Source: Peribacillus frigoritolerans
Lineage (GTDB): Bacteria > Bacillota > Bacilli > Bacillales > DSM-1321
NCBI RefSeq assembly: GCF_001636405.1
Contig: NZ_KV440950.1
Span: 4,692,778-4,756,777, forward strand
Direction: 5' to 3'
Length of the DNA: 64,000 nucleotides
Shown here: piece by piece, positions 1-8,256 of the stretch
How positions within the stretch are numbered: position 1 is the stretch's first letter
Layout of the letters: every line of letters starts with the position of its first letter
Notes under the pieces: model-generated
What the model saw: the letters and a program-made list of their open reading frames with translations, nothing else
What the model was told of the DNA's origin: nothing
Databases searched by the model: none
Made by a program: the position numbers and the translations under genes

Positions 1-270
1 GCAACTGTTACGCCCATTCATCCATTATCCTTTGCAATGGCAACAGGAATAGGAAGTGGAAGTATGGCAGCTGCTGCATTAGGTCCTCTAGTTACGGCGT
101 TTCCAGAAATGAAAGATCAAATTATTGCTTTTTCAGGTGCAAGTAATCTTGCGACATCTGTAACAGGTTTATATGTGAGTATTTTTATTGCTTTGCCATT
201 AACAGAAAAACTCTATGGATGGATGACAAAAAGAAAAAGTAAAAATATGAAATCGAATGTGGGGGTGTAA
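1..270 (+). CDS. DUF3100-type membrane protein, C-terminal part
   Basis: The frame is open from base 1, so the 5' end lies outside the window; the last 89 residues are visible. It has a glycine/alanine-rich stretch (residues GIGSGSMAAAALGP) and one clear hydrophobic segment before a basic tail (KRKSKN). This resembles the C-terminal half of DUF3100 membrane proteins, whose function is not established. The next gene starts 3 bases after the stop, so the two are almost certainly co-transcribed and perhaps form one membrane complex. Family assignment is from memory of the family pattern. Confidence 0.6.
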   Translation, partial: ATVTPIHPLSFAMATGIGSGSMAAAALGPLVTAFPEMKDQIIAFSGASNLATSVTGLYVSIFIALPLTEKLYGWMTKRKSKNMKSNVGV

Positions 271-273
271 CCA

Positions 274-726
274 ATGTTAAAGAACATCCAAGAATGGATA
301 TTAGTTTTAGGGATTATCGGAGTTGTGGTGTTAATTGGAAATTATATTGGCTATGATATACTCCCAATTACTGCTTTACCAGGAATGGTTATATTAATCC
401 TTATTTCTTTAGCGGGCCTTGTTATCGGTAAACTAGTCCCACTCAAAATCCCAAGTATAGCTTACATTGGAATATTAGGGTTTATACTTACTGTTCCTAA
501 CATGCCTGGGTCAGATCAAATTGTGAAGTGGACTGCAGATGTCAGTCTTTTAGCAATAGCTACACCCATTTTAGCCTATGCTGGGATAGGTATTGGCCGT
601 TCATGGGCAGACTTTGCTAAACTAGGTTGGAAAACGATCGTTGTTGGAATGTGTGTTTTACTTGGTACCTTTTTGGGTTCCGCAATTATTGCTGAAATTG
701 TTCTGCGCTTTCAAGGGATTATTTGA
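274..726 (+). CDS. Small polytopic membrane protein, partner of the DUF3100 protein
   Basis: This 150-residue protein is almost entirely hydrophobic, with about four to five membrane segments (roughly residues 8-26, 32-52, 60-78, 90-108 and 120-145). It begins 3 bases after the DUF3100-type gene, with GGGGG about 8 bases ahead of the ATG inside the upstream gene. Pairing of a DUF3100 protein with a short membrane protein suggests a two-component permease, but that is inference and no substrate can be named. No clear hairpin terminator follows in the next 230 bases. Confidence 0.65.
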   Translation: MLKNIQEWILVLGIIGVVVLIGNYIGYDILPITALPGMVILILISLAGLVIGKLVPLKIPSIAYIGILGFILTVPNMPGSDQIVKWTADVSLLAIATPILAYAGIGIGRSWADFAKLGWKTIVVGMCVLLGTFLGSAIIAEIVLRFQGII

Positions 727-957
727 AATCATATTATTATATCAATTTGTCATGGGAGATGGGGATAAATGTCATTCTCAGAAATCCCACACCTACAAAA
801 ACTTTTTTAATAAGATTCCTATAGCCAAATTTATAAAAACTGATTTACAATTTCACTTACACTTTAATTATGATCGATTAGTTCAAAACCTTTTTCCCAT
901 TTTACGCAATTGGGACGGATTATCTGCATGTAGGAAGCAATCCGTTCATTTTGGCAT

Positions 958-990
958 AAAAAAATAGCTGGCCTCTTGGGCCAGCTTTAT
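958..990 (-). terminator. Terminator of the GlsB/YeaQ-type gene
   Basis: AGCTGGCC (966-973) pairs with GGCCAGCT (979-986) around a 5-base loop. Read leftwards it is followed by ATTTTTTT, which suits the minus-strand gene ending at 999. Confidence 0.8.
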
Positions 991-998
991 TTTTGTAT

Positions 999-1253
999 TT
1001 ATGAAGCTTTTCTCATGCCTTTTAAGATAAGGCTTAAGATGAAGACAAATACGATTGCACCAATCAATGCTGGAATTATAGCGAAATCTGCCACTGAAGG
1101 TCCCCAGTTCCCAAGAATTAATGAACCTAACCATGCACCAACAAAACCAGCGATAATGTTACCGATAATTCCAAATGGTACGTCACGTCCAACAATCATA
1201 CCTGCTAACCAACCGATGATACCTCCGATAATTAATGACCATAAAAATCCCAT
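999..1253 (-). CDS. GlsB/YeaQ/YmgE family stress-response membrane protein
   Basis: This 84-residue protein has the transglycosylase-associated family pattern: three hydrophobic helices (about 3-22, 29-48, 57-78) rich in glycine, with GGIIGWLAGMIVG near the start and IGNIIAGFVGAWLG in the middle. Family members are small inner-membrane proteins induced by general stress; their molecular role is unknown. AGGAGG-like bases lie a few bases upstream of the ATG. It is monocistronic, with its own terminator downstream and a 475-base gap upstream. Confidence 0.85.
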   Translation of the reverse strand: MGFLWSLIIGGIIGWLAGMIVGRDVPFGIIGNIIAGFVGAWLGSLILGNWGPSVADFAIIPALIGAIVFVFILSLILKGMRKAS

Positions 1254-1679
1254 AATATATTTCCTCCTTCAAAATAGTTATTTTTTGATTTTCTGCAGCA
1301 GACTCCAAGAAATTAAATCACTTCCATATTGTCATGCTTTTTTTCAGTACTTTTAACCTTTACATTCAAATGGTATGATGCCGATTCGCACAATATCTAA
1401 TGAATGTGAATGTTTTAGTTATTGGGTAGTGTTAGCTAGCTATAGCCCTTAGAGTAACTGATTGGACAATCCTCTTGTTAGTGAATTTTTTCTTTTTGTT
1501 TGCTGCTGTACTCATTATTTTCCCCGTTTAATTAATCTAAAACCTAATTTTTTTTTTAAATATTTGGCAACAAAAACAGGATTATCAGATATATTAAACG
1601 GGTATACCATAGGCTTAACTTTGTCACATAGTTAGTATAAGCAGCATTCGTCTCAATTATGTTCATAAAGCAAAAAGAA
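1254..1679. other. Intergenic stretch, no gene seen
   Basis: About 425 bases of AT-rich sequence between two minus-strand genes. Only short frames without ribosome-binding sites are present. It probably holds the promoter of the GlsB-type gene near 1260-1400, but no good -35/-10 pair was found by eye. Confidence 0.5.
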
Positions 1680-1712
1680 AAAGGATGCCCCATTATCGGG
1701 ACACCCTCCTTT
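1680..1712 (-). terminator. Terminator of the aldo/keto reductase gene
   Basis: An imperfect hairpin (GGGTGTCCC pairing with GGGGCATCC through G-U pairs) read leftwards runs into TTTTTC. It lies just past the stop of the reductase at 1730. Confidence 0.7.
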
Positions 1713-1729
1713 CATTTGCTGTATTCTTT

Positions 1730-2560
1730 TTAGAACAAAAGTTCATCGGGATTGCTGCCGAAACGTTCATTTTTGTTCAAGGCATCTATTTGATTCATTT
1801 CATTTAAACTCAATGAAAAATCAAATACCTGCGCATTTTCCTTGATACGGGATGGCGTAATCGATTTAGGTATTACAACTAGATCATGTTGCAGATGCCA
1901 TCTAATCAACACTTGTGCTGAACTTTTCCCGTGCTTCTTTGCTATATGATTAATTGTCGGCTCTTCCAAAAGGTTCCCTCTGCCTAGCGGGCTCCAAGAT
2001 TCTACCTTTATTTCATGTTTTGCACAGTAATCACGAATTTCGACTTGAGTTAAAAGTGGATGCAATTCAATTTGATTGACGACCGGCTTCACTTCACTGT
2101 TTGCAAGTAAATTTTCCAAATGATGAACATGGAAATTACTTACACCGATTGATTTCACCTTTCCATCCTTATAAAGCTTCTCCAAGGCCCTCCAGGTTTC
2201 CAGATATTTATCTTTTCCCGGCCAGTGGATCAGGTATAAATCCAAGTATTCCAATCCAAGGCGATTTAAACTATCCTCAAATGCCTTGAGCGTCGTTTCA
2301 TATCCTTGCTCGGTATTCCACACTTTGGAGGTTATGAACAATTCTTCACGTGGCACTCCGCATTCCCGAATCGCTTGGCCTACACCTTCTTCATTTTCAT
2401 AAATGGCCGCTGTATCAATCGCCCGATAACCGACTTCGATCGCTTTTTTGACGGACTCAACCGTTTCATTGCCGTTTTTCACTTTAAATACACCGAAACC
2501 CAACTGTGGCATTTTAACTCCATTATGTAAGGTGATCGTTTCCCCAATATTCGAAATCAT
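1730..2560 (-). CDS. yvgN: Aldo/keto reductase, YvgN (glyoxal/methylglyoxal reductase) type
   Basis: This 276-residue protein is full length for the AKR family and closely resembles B. subtilis YvgN, an NADPH-dependent reductase of glyoxal and methylglyoxal. The catalytic tetrad is visible as Asp49, Tyr54 (AIDTAAIYENEEG), Lys79 (ITSKVWN) and His112 (LIHWPG). The NADP-binding IPKS motif is near residue 230, and the C-terminus ends in NPDELLF as in YvgN. The ATG follows GGGGGAATGATGGA. It is a single gene with its own terminator. Substrate preference is by homology only. Confidence 0.9.
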   Translation of the reverse strand: MISNIGETITLHNGVKMPQLGFGVFKVKNGNETVESVKKAIEVGYRAIDTAAIYENEEGVGQAIRECGVPREELFITSKVWNTEQGYETTLKAFEDSLNRLGLEYLDLYLIHWPGKDKYLETWRALEKLYKDGKVKSIGVSNFHVHHLENLLANSEVKPVVNQIELHPLLTQVEIRDYCAKHEIKVESWSPLGRGNLLEEPTINHIAKKHGKSSAQVLIRWHLQHDLVVIPKSITPSRIKENAQVFDFSLSLNEMNQIDALNKNERFGSNPDELLF

Positions 2561-2954
2561 TCCATCATTCCCCCTTACTTTTATTTACCAATTATACATC
2601 CCTCCACCTTCTATTTCTAACCATAAGCATCGGGATTTATAGAGTCCCTTGAGTGAAAGCCCATCCCTAAAGGCCATTTATATATATCAATGTAACATTT
2701 TATCTTTTTAATCATTTACTAAGTTAAATATTTTGTAAAAAAATGACGAAACATCTATCCTTAAAGGTATGTAATTCGTTACAATAGTATAGTTCGATTT
2801 TAAACCATGTAAAAAAGAAGGTGCCATCTTTAAAGAATAATCAAAACTAAAACTCCCATGCTAAATATTGAGGAGTGCAAACTGTCGTGCGCCCAATTAT
2901 TGGCCACAAACTATATTCACTTTATATACTTGAAATCAAGGGAGTCCTCCATGT
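2561..2954. other. Leader and promoter region of the first PiT gene
   Basis: The 394-base gap holds no gene. Its right part carries a module shared with the next transcription unit: TTTTGTAAA at 2731-2739 followed exactly 42 bases later by AATTCGTTACAAT (2773-2785). About 170 bases of untranslated leader separate this from the start codon. Confidence 0.5.
2731..2785 (+). promoter_or_regulatory. Phosphate-type promoter module upstream of first PiT gene
   Basis: TTTTGTAAA, preceded by TTAA, resembles inverted Pho-box half sites. TACAAT at 2780-2785 within AATTCGTTACAAT can serve as a -10 without a good -35, as expected for an activator-dependent promoter. The same two blocks with the same 42-base spacing recur at 4069-4123. 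PhoP control is inference. Confidence 0.45.
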
Positions 2955-3953
2955 ATGAATACCATACTCATCTTAACCGCGCTAATAATACTTTTTGCTT
3001 TGGTCTTTGACTTTATCAATGGTTTCCATGATACGGCTAACGCCATCGCTACAGCCGTATCAACCAAAGCACTTAAACCACGACATGCAATCATCATGGC
3101 TGCGGTCATGAATTTATTGGGAGCATTGACCTTTACCGGTGTAGCGCATACCATTACGAAGGATATCGTCGATCCTTTCACATTGAATAATGGTTCATAT
3201 GTTATTCTTGCTGCACTAATTTCGGCAATAATATGGAATTTAATCACTTGGTATTTTGGCATTCCAAGCAGTTCCTCCCATGCGATCATTGGTTCAATAG
3301 CTGGAGCGGCCATCGTGGCCAGTGGATTCGATGCGATTAAATGGAGTGGATTCACTAAAATTGTACAAGCATTGATCCTATCTCCCATCCTTGCCTTTAC
3401 GCTTGGATTCATTGTTTACAGTATCTTCAAGGTAGTATTCAAAAATAATAATTTAGGAAAAACCAATACACGATTCAGGAGAATACAAATTGTCACTGCG
3501 GCCATCCAGTCTTATACACATGGGACGAATGATGCTCAAAAATCCATGGGTATCATCACGATGGCTTTGATCGCTAACGGATATGCCTCTACCTCTGAAG
3601 TTCCTTTCTGGGTACAATTATCTTGCGCTATAGCCATGGCGCTTGGTACATCGATCGGAGGTTGGAAGATCATCAAAACCGTTGGCGGTAAAATCATGAA
3701 AATCCGCCCGGTTAATGGTGTGGCTGCCGATATGACTGGAGCAGCGATCATTTTCGGTGCAACCTTCCTGCATATGCCGGTCAGCACGACACATGTCATT
3801 TCTTCTTCAATACTTGGGGTCGGTTCTGCACACCGCATCAAAGGGGTAAAATGGGGAACCGCAAAAAACATGCTGGTCACTTGGTTCATTACATTGCCAA
3901 TTTCTGCTTCCTTAGCTGGAATCATTTACTATTTGATTGCTTTATTTTTATAG
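2955..3953 (+). CDS. pit: PiT family inorganic phosphate transporter, copy 1
   Basis: This 332-residue membrane protein carries both PiT signature repeats: DFINGFHDTANAIATA at residues 19-34 and YTHGTNDAQKSMGIITMA at about 187-204, each within a half of about five membrane helices. PiT proteins import metal-phosphate with a cation gradient. It differs at 37 of the first 200 positions from the second copy at 4827, so the pair arose by duplication. Unlike copy 2 it has no DUF47 partner directly upstream and is transcribed alone, ending at its own terminator. GGAG about 12 bases ahead supports the ATG. Confidence 0.92.
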   Translation: MNTILILTALIILFALVFDFINGFHDTANAIATAVSTKALKPRHAIIMAAVMNLLGALTFTGVAHTITKDIVDPFTLNNGSYVILAALISAIIWNLITWYFGIPSSSSHAIIGSIAGAAIVASGFDAIKWSGFTKIVQALILSPILAFTLGFIVYSIFKVVFKNNNLGKTNTRFRRIQIVTAAIQSYTHGTNDAQKSMGIITMALIANGYASTSEVPFWVQLSCAIAMALGTSIGGWKIIKTVGGKIMKIRPVNGVAADMTGAAIIFGATFLHMPVSTTHVISSSILGVGSAHRIKGVKWGTAKNMLVTWFITLPISASLAGIIYYLIALFL

Positions 3954-3962
3954 AACCTTTTG

Positions 3963-3990
3963 CCTTTCCATATCGGAAAGGCTTTTTTTT
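3963..3990 (+). terminator. Terminator after first PiT gene
   Basis: GCCTTTCC pairs with GGAAAGGC around ATATC, followed by eight T residues. Confidence 0.9.
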
Positions 3991-4068
3991 TACAAATCCC
4001 CCTTATAAATGCAGGGTTTTCCCCTTTTTTTAATTTTCCTTGTTTTTTTATGTAAAGTTTTATTAAGA

Positions 4069-4123
4069 TTTTGTAAATTTTCGTCGAAAAACCTTCCCGG
4101 ATACTACATGAATTCGTTACAAT
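4069..4123 (+). promoter_or_regulatory. Duplicated phosphate-type promoter module upstream of DUF47-PiT operon
   Basis: TTTTGTAAA (4069-4077) and AATTCGTTACAAT (4111-4123) match the module before the first PiT gene with identical 42-base spacing. A further TGTAAA at 4051-4056 lies 21 bases (two turns) before the TGTAAA at 4072, consistent with repeated Pho-box half sites. Regulator identity is inferred. Confidence 0.45.
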
Positions 4124-4190
4124 CAAATTGTTAATACTAAGCGTACGACTAAAGTGCGTAAATTTGCATGACTAATTGGGAGGCTTTAAC

Positions 4191-4811
4191 ATGGCTTTTA
4201 AATCAAAAAAAGACAAATTCGCGGTAATGCTTTTTAACATCGCTCAAAACCTTAAAGAAGGTGCTGACTATTTCGCGGATTATAAACTTAAGAACATCTC
4301 CGATCTCAAAGTATTTTCAGATACCATGAAAGACTATGAGCATAAAGGCGATTCAATGGTTCATAATGTGATCAAAGAGCTGAACAATGCTTTCATCACT
4401 CCTATTGAACGGGAGGATATCCTTGAATTAACCATGAGAATGGATGATGTCATAGACGGTTTGGAACACTGTGCGGCATTATTCGAAATGTACTCAATTG
4501 TCAATGCAGATGAGTATATGCTTAAGTTTGTGGATGCAATCAAACAGTGTACGTATGAGATTGAAAATGCTGTCGATACACTATCCACTAAAAAATTGCC
4601 AATGATTCGTGAACATGCAATCAAAATTAAAGATCTTGAATCCGTTTGTGACGGAATCCAACGACAATCAATCAAAAACTTGTTTACAGTTGAAAAAGAC
4701 CCAATCAGGATCATTCAATATAAAGAAATTTACGAAAGCCTTGAAGAGATTGCCGATCACTGTCAAGCGGTGGCCAATACACTTGAAACAATCATAATGA
4801 AAAACGCCTAA
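4191..4811 (+). CDS. DUF47 (PhoU-like) phosphate transport accessory protein
   Basis: The 206-residue protein starts at the ATG at 4191, preceded by GGGAGG at 4178-4183; a TTG 15 bases earlier would overlap this ribosome-binding site. The sequence is helical and charged, with the PhoU-like features of DUF47: ADYFADYK near residue 30, DSMVHNVIKELN near 60, and EREDILELTMRMDDVIDGLE near 75. DUF47 proteins are cytosolic partners of PiT transporters, and here the gene sits 15 bases before the second PiT gene, so they form an operon. In B. subtilis the equivalent pair is ykaA-pit. Confidence 0.9.
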   Translation: MAFKSKKDKFAVMLFNIAQNLKEGADYFADYKLKNISDLKVFSDTMKDYEHKGDSMVHNVIKELNNAFITPIEREDILELTMRMDDVIDGLEHCAALFEMYSIVNADEYMLKFVDAIKQCTYEIENAVDTLSTKKLPMIREHAIKIKDLESVCDGIQRQSIKNLFTVEKDPIRIIQYKEIYESLEEIADHCQAVANTLETIIMKNA

Positions 4812-4826
4812 GGAGTACCCCAATAA

Positions 4827-5825
4827 ATGGATACTTTATTAATTATAACAATATTAATCGTTTTCTTTGCTTTAGCATTCGACTTCATCAATGGTTTTCA
4901 TGATACAGCCAATGCAATAGCAACTGCCGTTTCAACAAAGGCCTTGAAGCCTAGGCATGCCATCATCATGGCAGCCGTCATGAATTTCGTCGGTGCCATG
5001 ACATTTACTGGAGTGGCGAAGACCATAACGAAGGATATCGTGGATCCGTTCACGCTTCCGAATGGTTCATATGTAATAATGGCTGCTCTACTTGCCGCTA
5101 TCATATGGAACCTTCTAACGTGGTATTACGGAATACCAAGCAGTTCCTCCCATGCATTGATCGGTTCGATTGCTGGTGCAGCCATTGCCGCAGCAGGATT
5201 CGCTGGAATTAACTGGGGAGGATTCATGAAAATTCTTCAAGCTTTGATCTTCTCCCCGCTAATTGCTTTTGCAATCGGGTTTATCGTATACAGCATCTTT
5301 AAAGTTGTCTTTAAAAACAATAACCTGACAAAAACAAACCAAAGATTCCGGACTATACAGATTGCTACTGCAGCACTTCAATCGTATACCCACGGAACGA
5401 ACGACGCACAAAAAGCGATGGGTATCATCACGATGGCCCTTATTGCAAATGGTTATGCATCAAGTACTGATATCGCCTTCTGGGTTCAGTTCTCCTGTGC
5501 GCTCGCAATGGGACTTGGAACTTCCGTCGGCGGATGGAAAATCATTAAGACCGTTGGCGGCAAAATCATGAAAATCCGCCCGGTCAATGGTGTTGCAGCC
5601 GATTTAACCGGAGCCTTTATCATTTTCGGCGCGACTGTAATACACATGCCAGTCAGTACAACCCATGTTATTTCGTCTTCAATCCTTGGTGTTGGATCTG
5701 CGCATCGTGTCAAGGGCGTAAAATGGGGAACGGCAAAAAGGATGATCATCACTTGGTTCATTACCATTCCCATCTCGGCAACATTAGCTGGTTTGATTTA
5801 TCTTTTAATTAACTTCTTATTCTAA
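4827..5825 (+). CDS. pit: PiT family inorganic phosphate transporter, copy 2
   Basis: This 332-residue paralogue of the upstream transporter has the same length and the same signature repeats (residues 19-34 and 187-204). By hand count it is about 81% identical over the first 200 residues, with differences concentrated in lipid-facing stretches such as 121-150. It begins 15 bases after the DUF47 gene, with AAGGAG about 12 bases before the ATG. Keeping both copies in tandem suggests dosage or different metal or affinity preference, which the sequence alone does not resolve. Confidence 0.93.
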   Translation: MDTLLIITILIVFFALAFDFINGFHDTANAIATAVSTKALKPRHAIIMAAVMNFVGAMTFTGVAKTITKDIVDPFTLPNGSYVIMAALLAAIIWNLLTWYYGIPSSSSHALIGSIAGAAIAAAGFAGINWGGFMKILQALIFSPLIAFAIGFIVYSIFKVVFKNNNLTKTNQRFRTIQIATAALQSYTHGTNDAQKAMGIITMALIANGYASSTDIAFWVQFSCALAMGLGTSVGGWKIIKTVGGKIMKIRPVNGVAADLTGAFIIFGATVIHMPVSTTHVISSSILGVGSAHRVKGVKWGTAKRMIITWFITIPISATLAGLIYLLINFLF

Positions 5826-5828
5826 AAT

Positions 5829-5864
5829 AAAATCCCTTCCGGTTTCCATCGGTAGGGATTTTCT
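5829..5864 (+). terminator. Terminator of the DUF47-PiT operon
   Basis: AAAATCCCT pairs with AGGGATTTT around an inner stem, followed by a T-rich tract. Confidence 0.8.
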
Positions 5865-5954
5865 GTTTTACAAAGGATTTATCTATGCTTATCAATAGGA
5901 AATCGTTTAAAATTCAAGGAGAAGGAATTTTTTTTAGCGAGGGGCAAAATAAGA

Positions 5955-7211
5955 ATGAAGGAATTCGAAAAAAATAGAGATATTTTTAAAGACCTTTATG
6001 GAGATATGATGGAGTTTGCCGATAGAATCAGTTCTGTTTTAGGTTGCCCCATTACAATCGAGGACGGTAACCACCGCTTACTTGCTTATAGCACTCACGA
6101 TGATACTACGGATCAGGCCCGAATCATGACCATAATCGGAAGACGTGTCCCTGAAAAGGTCATCAACAGTTTATGGAAAGATGGTTTCATCCCTGCGTTA
6201 TTGAAGGAAGATGCCCCCATTAAAATCGGGGCCATCAATGATGTCGGTCTCGGTAACAGGGTTGCGGTTTCCATCCGGAAAAATAATGAAGTACTTGGAT
6301 TCATTTGGGCCTTGGAAGTAAATGAACCTTTCACCGAAGAAGATATGAAATTTCTGCAATTCGCTGCCAAAGAGGCAAAGAACCAGTTACAGCAATTGCA
6401 ATTGAAAAAGAAAAGGAAAGAAGCAGGTCATCAAGAGTTCCTATGGCGCATGTTGACCGGGCACTACCAAGAAGAATCGGAAATAATTGAAAATTACAAG
6501 AAATTCTCAATCCATGTTCCAGTGGTTTTTTCCATATTGGTATTCGAATTTCCTAAAGAGATCAATCGCGAAGTGGAGCGTTACATTTCATACATGTTAA
6601 CGACCACTCAAAAGATAAACAGTTCCTTATTTGCCATTGACCATAACAAGCTCATTCTTTTCGCGGGAGCCAACCAGGAAAACAGCCCTTCTTTCACTTC
6701 ATCGATTTATGAGTTCATTCCTTTTTTCATTCTGGAGATGAAACGGCGTTTCGGTGTTGAGCATATCCTTGGAACGGCTGGCAATATGTATAAAAACTTA
6801 ATGGATGTTAAATCAAGTTACGAAGAAGCTCTATACACCCTAAAAATGAAGAATATATTCCCTGATGACATGGCACTCATTTTACATTATGAAGAACTTG
6901 GCATGTTTCAAATGATTGAATCACTCGCAAGCAACAAACAGCGCCGTGTTCATCCTTCCATCCTTAAACTTAAAGCATACGATATGAAAAACCAGACGGA
7001 ATTGCTGCAAACACTCACCGTCTATCTAGAGAAAGACTGCAACCCAAATGAAGCTTCAAAAAATCTTCATATCCATGTAAATACATTGAATTACCGATTA
7101 AAAAGAATCTCTGAAGTGGGAAATATTCGATTAAAGGATCCAATTCAAAAAATGTCCCTCTTTCTTAACATTAAACTTAATCAATATGATGAATTTTTCA
7201 AAAAAAATTAA
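5955..7211 (+). CDS. adeR: PucR/CdaR-type transcriptional activator, AdeR-like
   Basis: The 418-residue protein has an N-terminal sensing region (about 10-150), a central degenerate GGDEF-like domain (about 170-300) and a C-terminal PucR helix-turn-helix around 365-405 (SKNLHIHVNTLNYRLKRI). In B. subtilis the same kind of protein, AdeR (YukF), lies upstream of ald and activates it in response to alanine. Here an EcsC-family gene intervenes, but ald follows on the same strand. GAGGGG lies about 10 bases before the ATG. Confidence in the family is high; the AdeR role rests on context and the palindrome before ald. Confidence 0.82.
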   Translation: MKEFEKNRDIFKDLYGDMMEFADRISSVLGCPITIEDGNHRLLAYSTHDDTTDQARIMTIIGRRVPEKVINSLWKDGFIPALLKEDAPIKIGAINDVGLGNRVAVSIRKNNEVLGFIWALEVNEPFTEEDMKFLQFAAKEAKNQLQQLQLKKKRKEAGHQEFLWRMLTGHYQEESEIIENYKKFSIHVPVVFSILVFEFPKEINREVERYISYMLTTTQKINSSLFAIDHNKLILFAGANQENSPSFTSSIYEFIPFFILEMKRRFGVEHILGTAGNMYKNLMDVKSSYEEALYTLKMKNIFPDDMALILHYEELGMFQMIESLASNKQRRVHPSILKLKAYDMKNQTELLQTLTVYLEKDCNPNEASKNLHIHVNTLNYRLKRISEVGNIRLKDPIQKMSLFLNIKLNQYDEFFKKN

Positions 7212-7263
7212 TGGTATATTCCCAGATATGGAATACTAAAAGAAGTGTGGAAAGGTTGATCAT

Positions 7264-8085
7264 ATGAAATTAGAAACAAAAGAAGAACTTGAAAAAGAAT
7301 TAACAATCATTGAAAAATGGGAGAAAGATCAGAAAGGACTATGGTTTTGGGAACGGATTGGGCGCATCCCCTTCAAGCTATTGGATAAGTTGACACCGGA
7401 TTTCATTCAGAAAAAATTAGGTTTCATGCTTGATGAAATCGGCAGCTACATTCAGAATGGCGGAAAATATTTAACGAAAGAAGCCCATATTCTAAGTCAG
7501 CTGCAAGCCAAGGTTCCCGAGTTGAATATTAATGACCTGGAAGAGGTTTCAAGCATCCCCCTCCATATCATGGATAGCGTGAGTCAGGATATTAAAACTT
7601 CAGGCAGCAAATTGGCAACGGTTCAAGGTGCCACTACCGGGATTGGCGGAATCTTCACCTTGGCCATCGACATCCCGCTTCTTCTCGGGTTGTCCATCAA
7701 AACCCTTCAGGATATCGCCATCACATATGGCTTCAATCCTAGGGACCGCCAAGAACGTATTTTCATCGTCAAATGTCTGCAATTTACAACATCGGATGTT
7801 GTCGGTAAAAAGGCTCTATTAAATGAATTGTCGAACATGAACCAGACGGATTCCCAATCAAAAAGGGAAATAGCATCCGAACTCCAGGGATGGCGAGAAG
7901 TCGTTTATACATACCGCGATCAGTTTGGCTGGAAAAAGCTTTTGCAAATGGTTCCTGTTGCCGGAATAATATTTGGCGCCATTACAAATCGTTCGATGAT
8001 TGCCGATATCGCCGATACGGGAATCATGCTTTACAAGAAAAGAAGGATTTTAGAGCGCATTCAAGAACCTATTGCAAAGAATTAA
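7264..8085 (+). CDS. EcsC family protein
   Basis: This 273-residue protein matches the EcsC family, peptidase-like proteins of unknown activity named after the third gene of the Bacillus ecs cluster. It has an amphipathic N-terminal half, a glycine-rich hydrophobic stretch near residues 120-140 (TGIGGIFTLAIDIPLLLGL) and a second hydrophobic patch near 225-245. AAAGG lies 9 bases before the ATG. It sits 52 bases after adeR and 171 bases before ald, on the same strand, so it may be read with adeR. No link between EcsC proteins and alanine use is known to me. Confidence 0.8.
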   Translation: MKLETKEELEKELTIIEKWEKDQKGLWFWERIGRIPFKLLDKLTPDFIQKKLGFMLDEIGSYIQNGGKYLTKEAHILSQLQAKVPELNINDLEEVSSIPLHIMDSVSQDIKTSGSKLATVQGATTGIGGIFTLAIDIPLLLGLSIKTLQDIAITYGFNPRDRQERIFIVKCLQFTTSDVVGKKALLNELSNMNQTDSQSKREIASELQGWREVVYTYRDQFGWKKLLQMVPVAGIIFGAITNRSMIADIADTGIMLYKKRRILERIQEPIAKN

Positions 8086-8139
8086 TTTCAGCTATACAAA
8101 GGTCTTGATCCTCGCAAGTCCATGGTTTTTGAAACTGCG

Positions 8140-8157
8140 TTTGTGGAATTCCACAAA
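8140..8157 (+). promoter_or_regulatory. Perfect 18-bp palindrome, candidate AdeR operator
   Basis: TTTGTGGAATTCCACAAA is perfectly self-complementary. Its centre lies about 63 bases before a TATACT -10 hexamer (8211-8216) that has no good -35, so the site is where an activator of ald would bind. A related half site (TTTCCACA) lies at about 8180. Binding by AdeR is inference. Confidence 0.6.
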
Positions 8158-8210
8158 TACACCTTTTTCATTTTTCTGATTTCCACATACTAACTGTTTC
8201 TTTTTCCAAC

Positions 8211-8216
8211 TATACT
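8211..8216 (+). promoter_or_regulatory. ald: Candidate -10 hexamer of ald
   Basis: TATACT with no recognisable -35 at 16-18 bases upstream, 41 bases before the ald start codon. Confidence 0.45.
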
Positions 8217-8256
8217 TGTGATACAAATAGTAAAACATATTATTGGAGGGATTAAG

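Noticed and set aside
641-967. 108-codon frame overlapping the second gene and the following gap
   Set aside because: Lies partly inside a real gene in another frame, has no ribosome-binding site and an unlikely composition.
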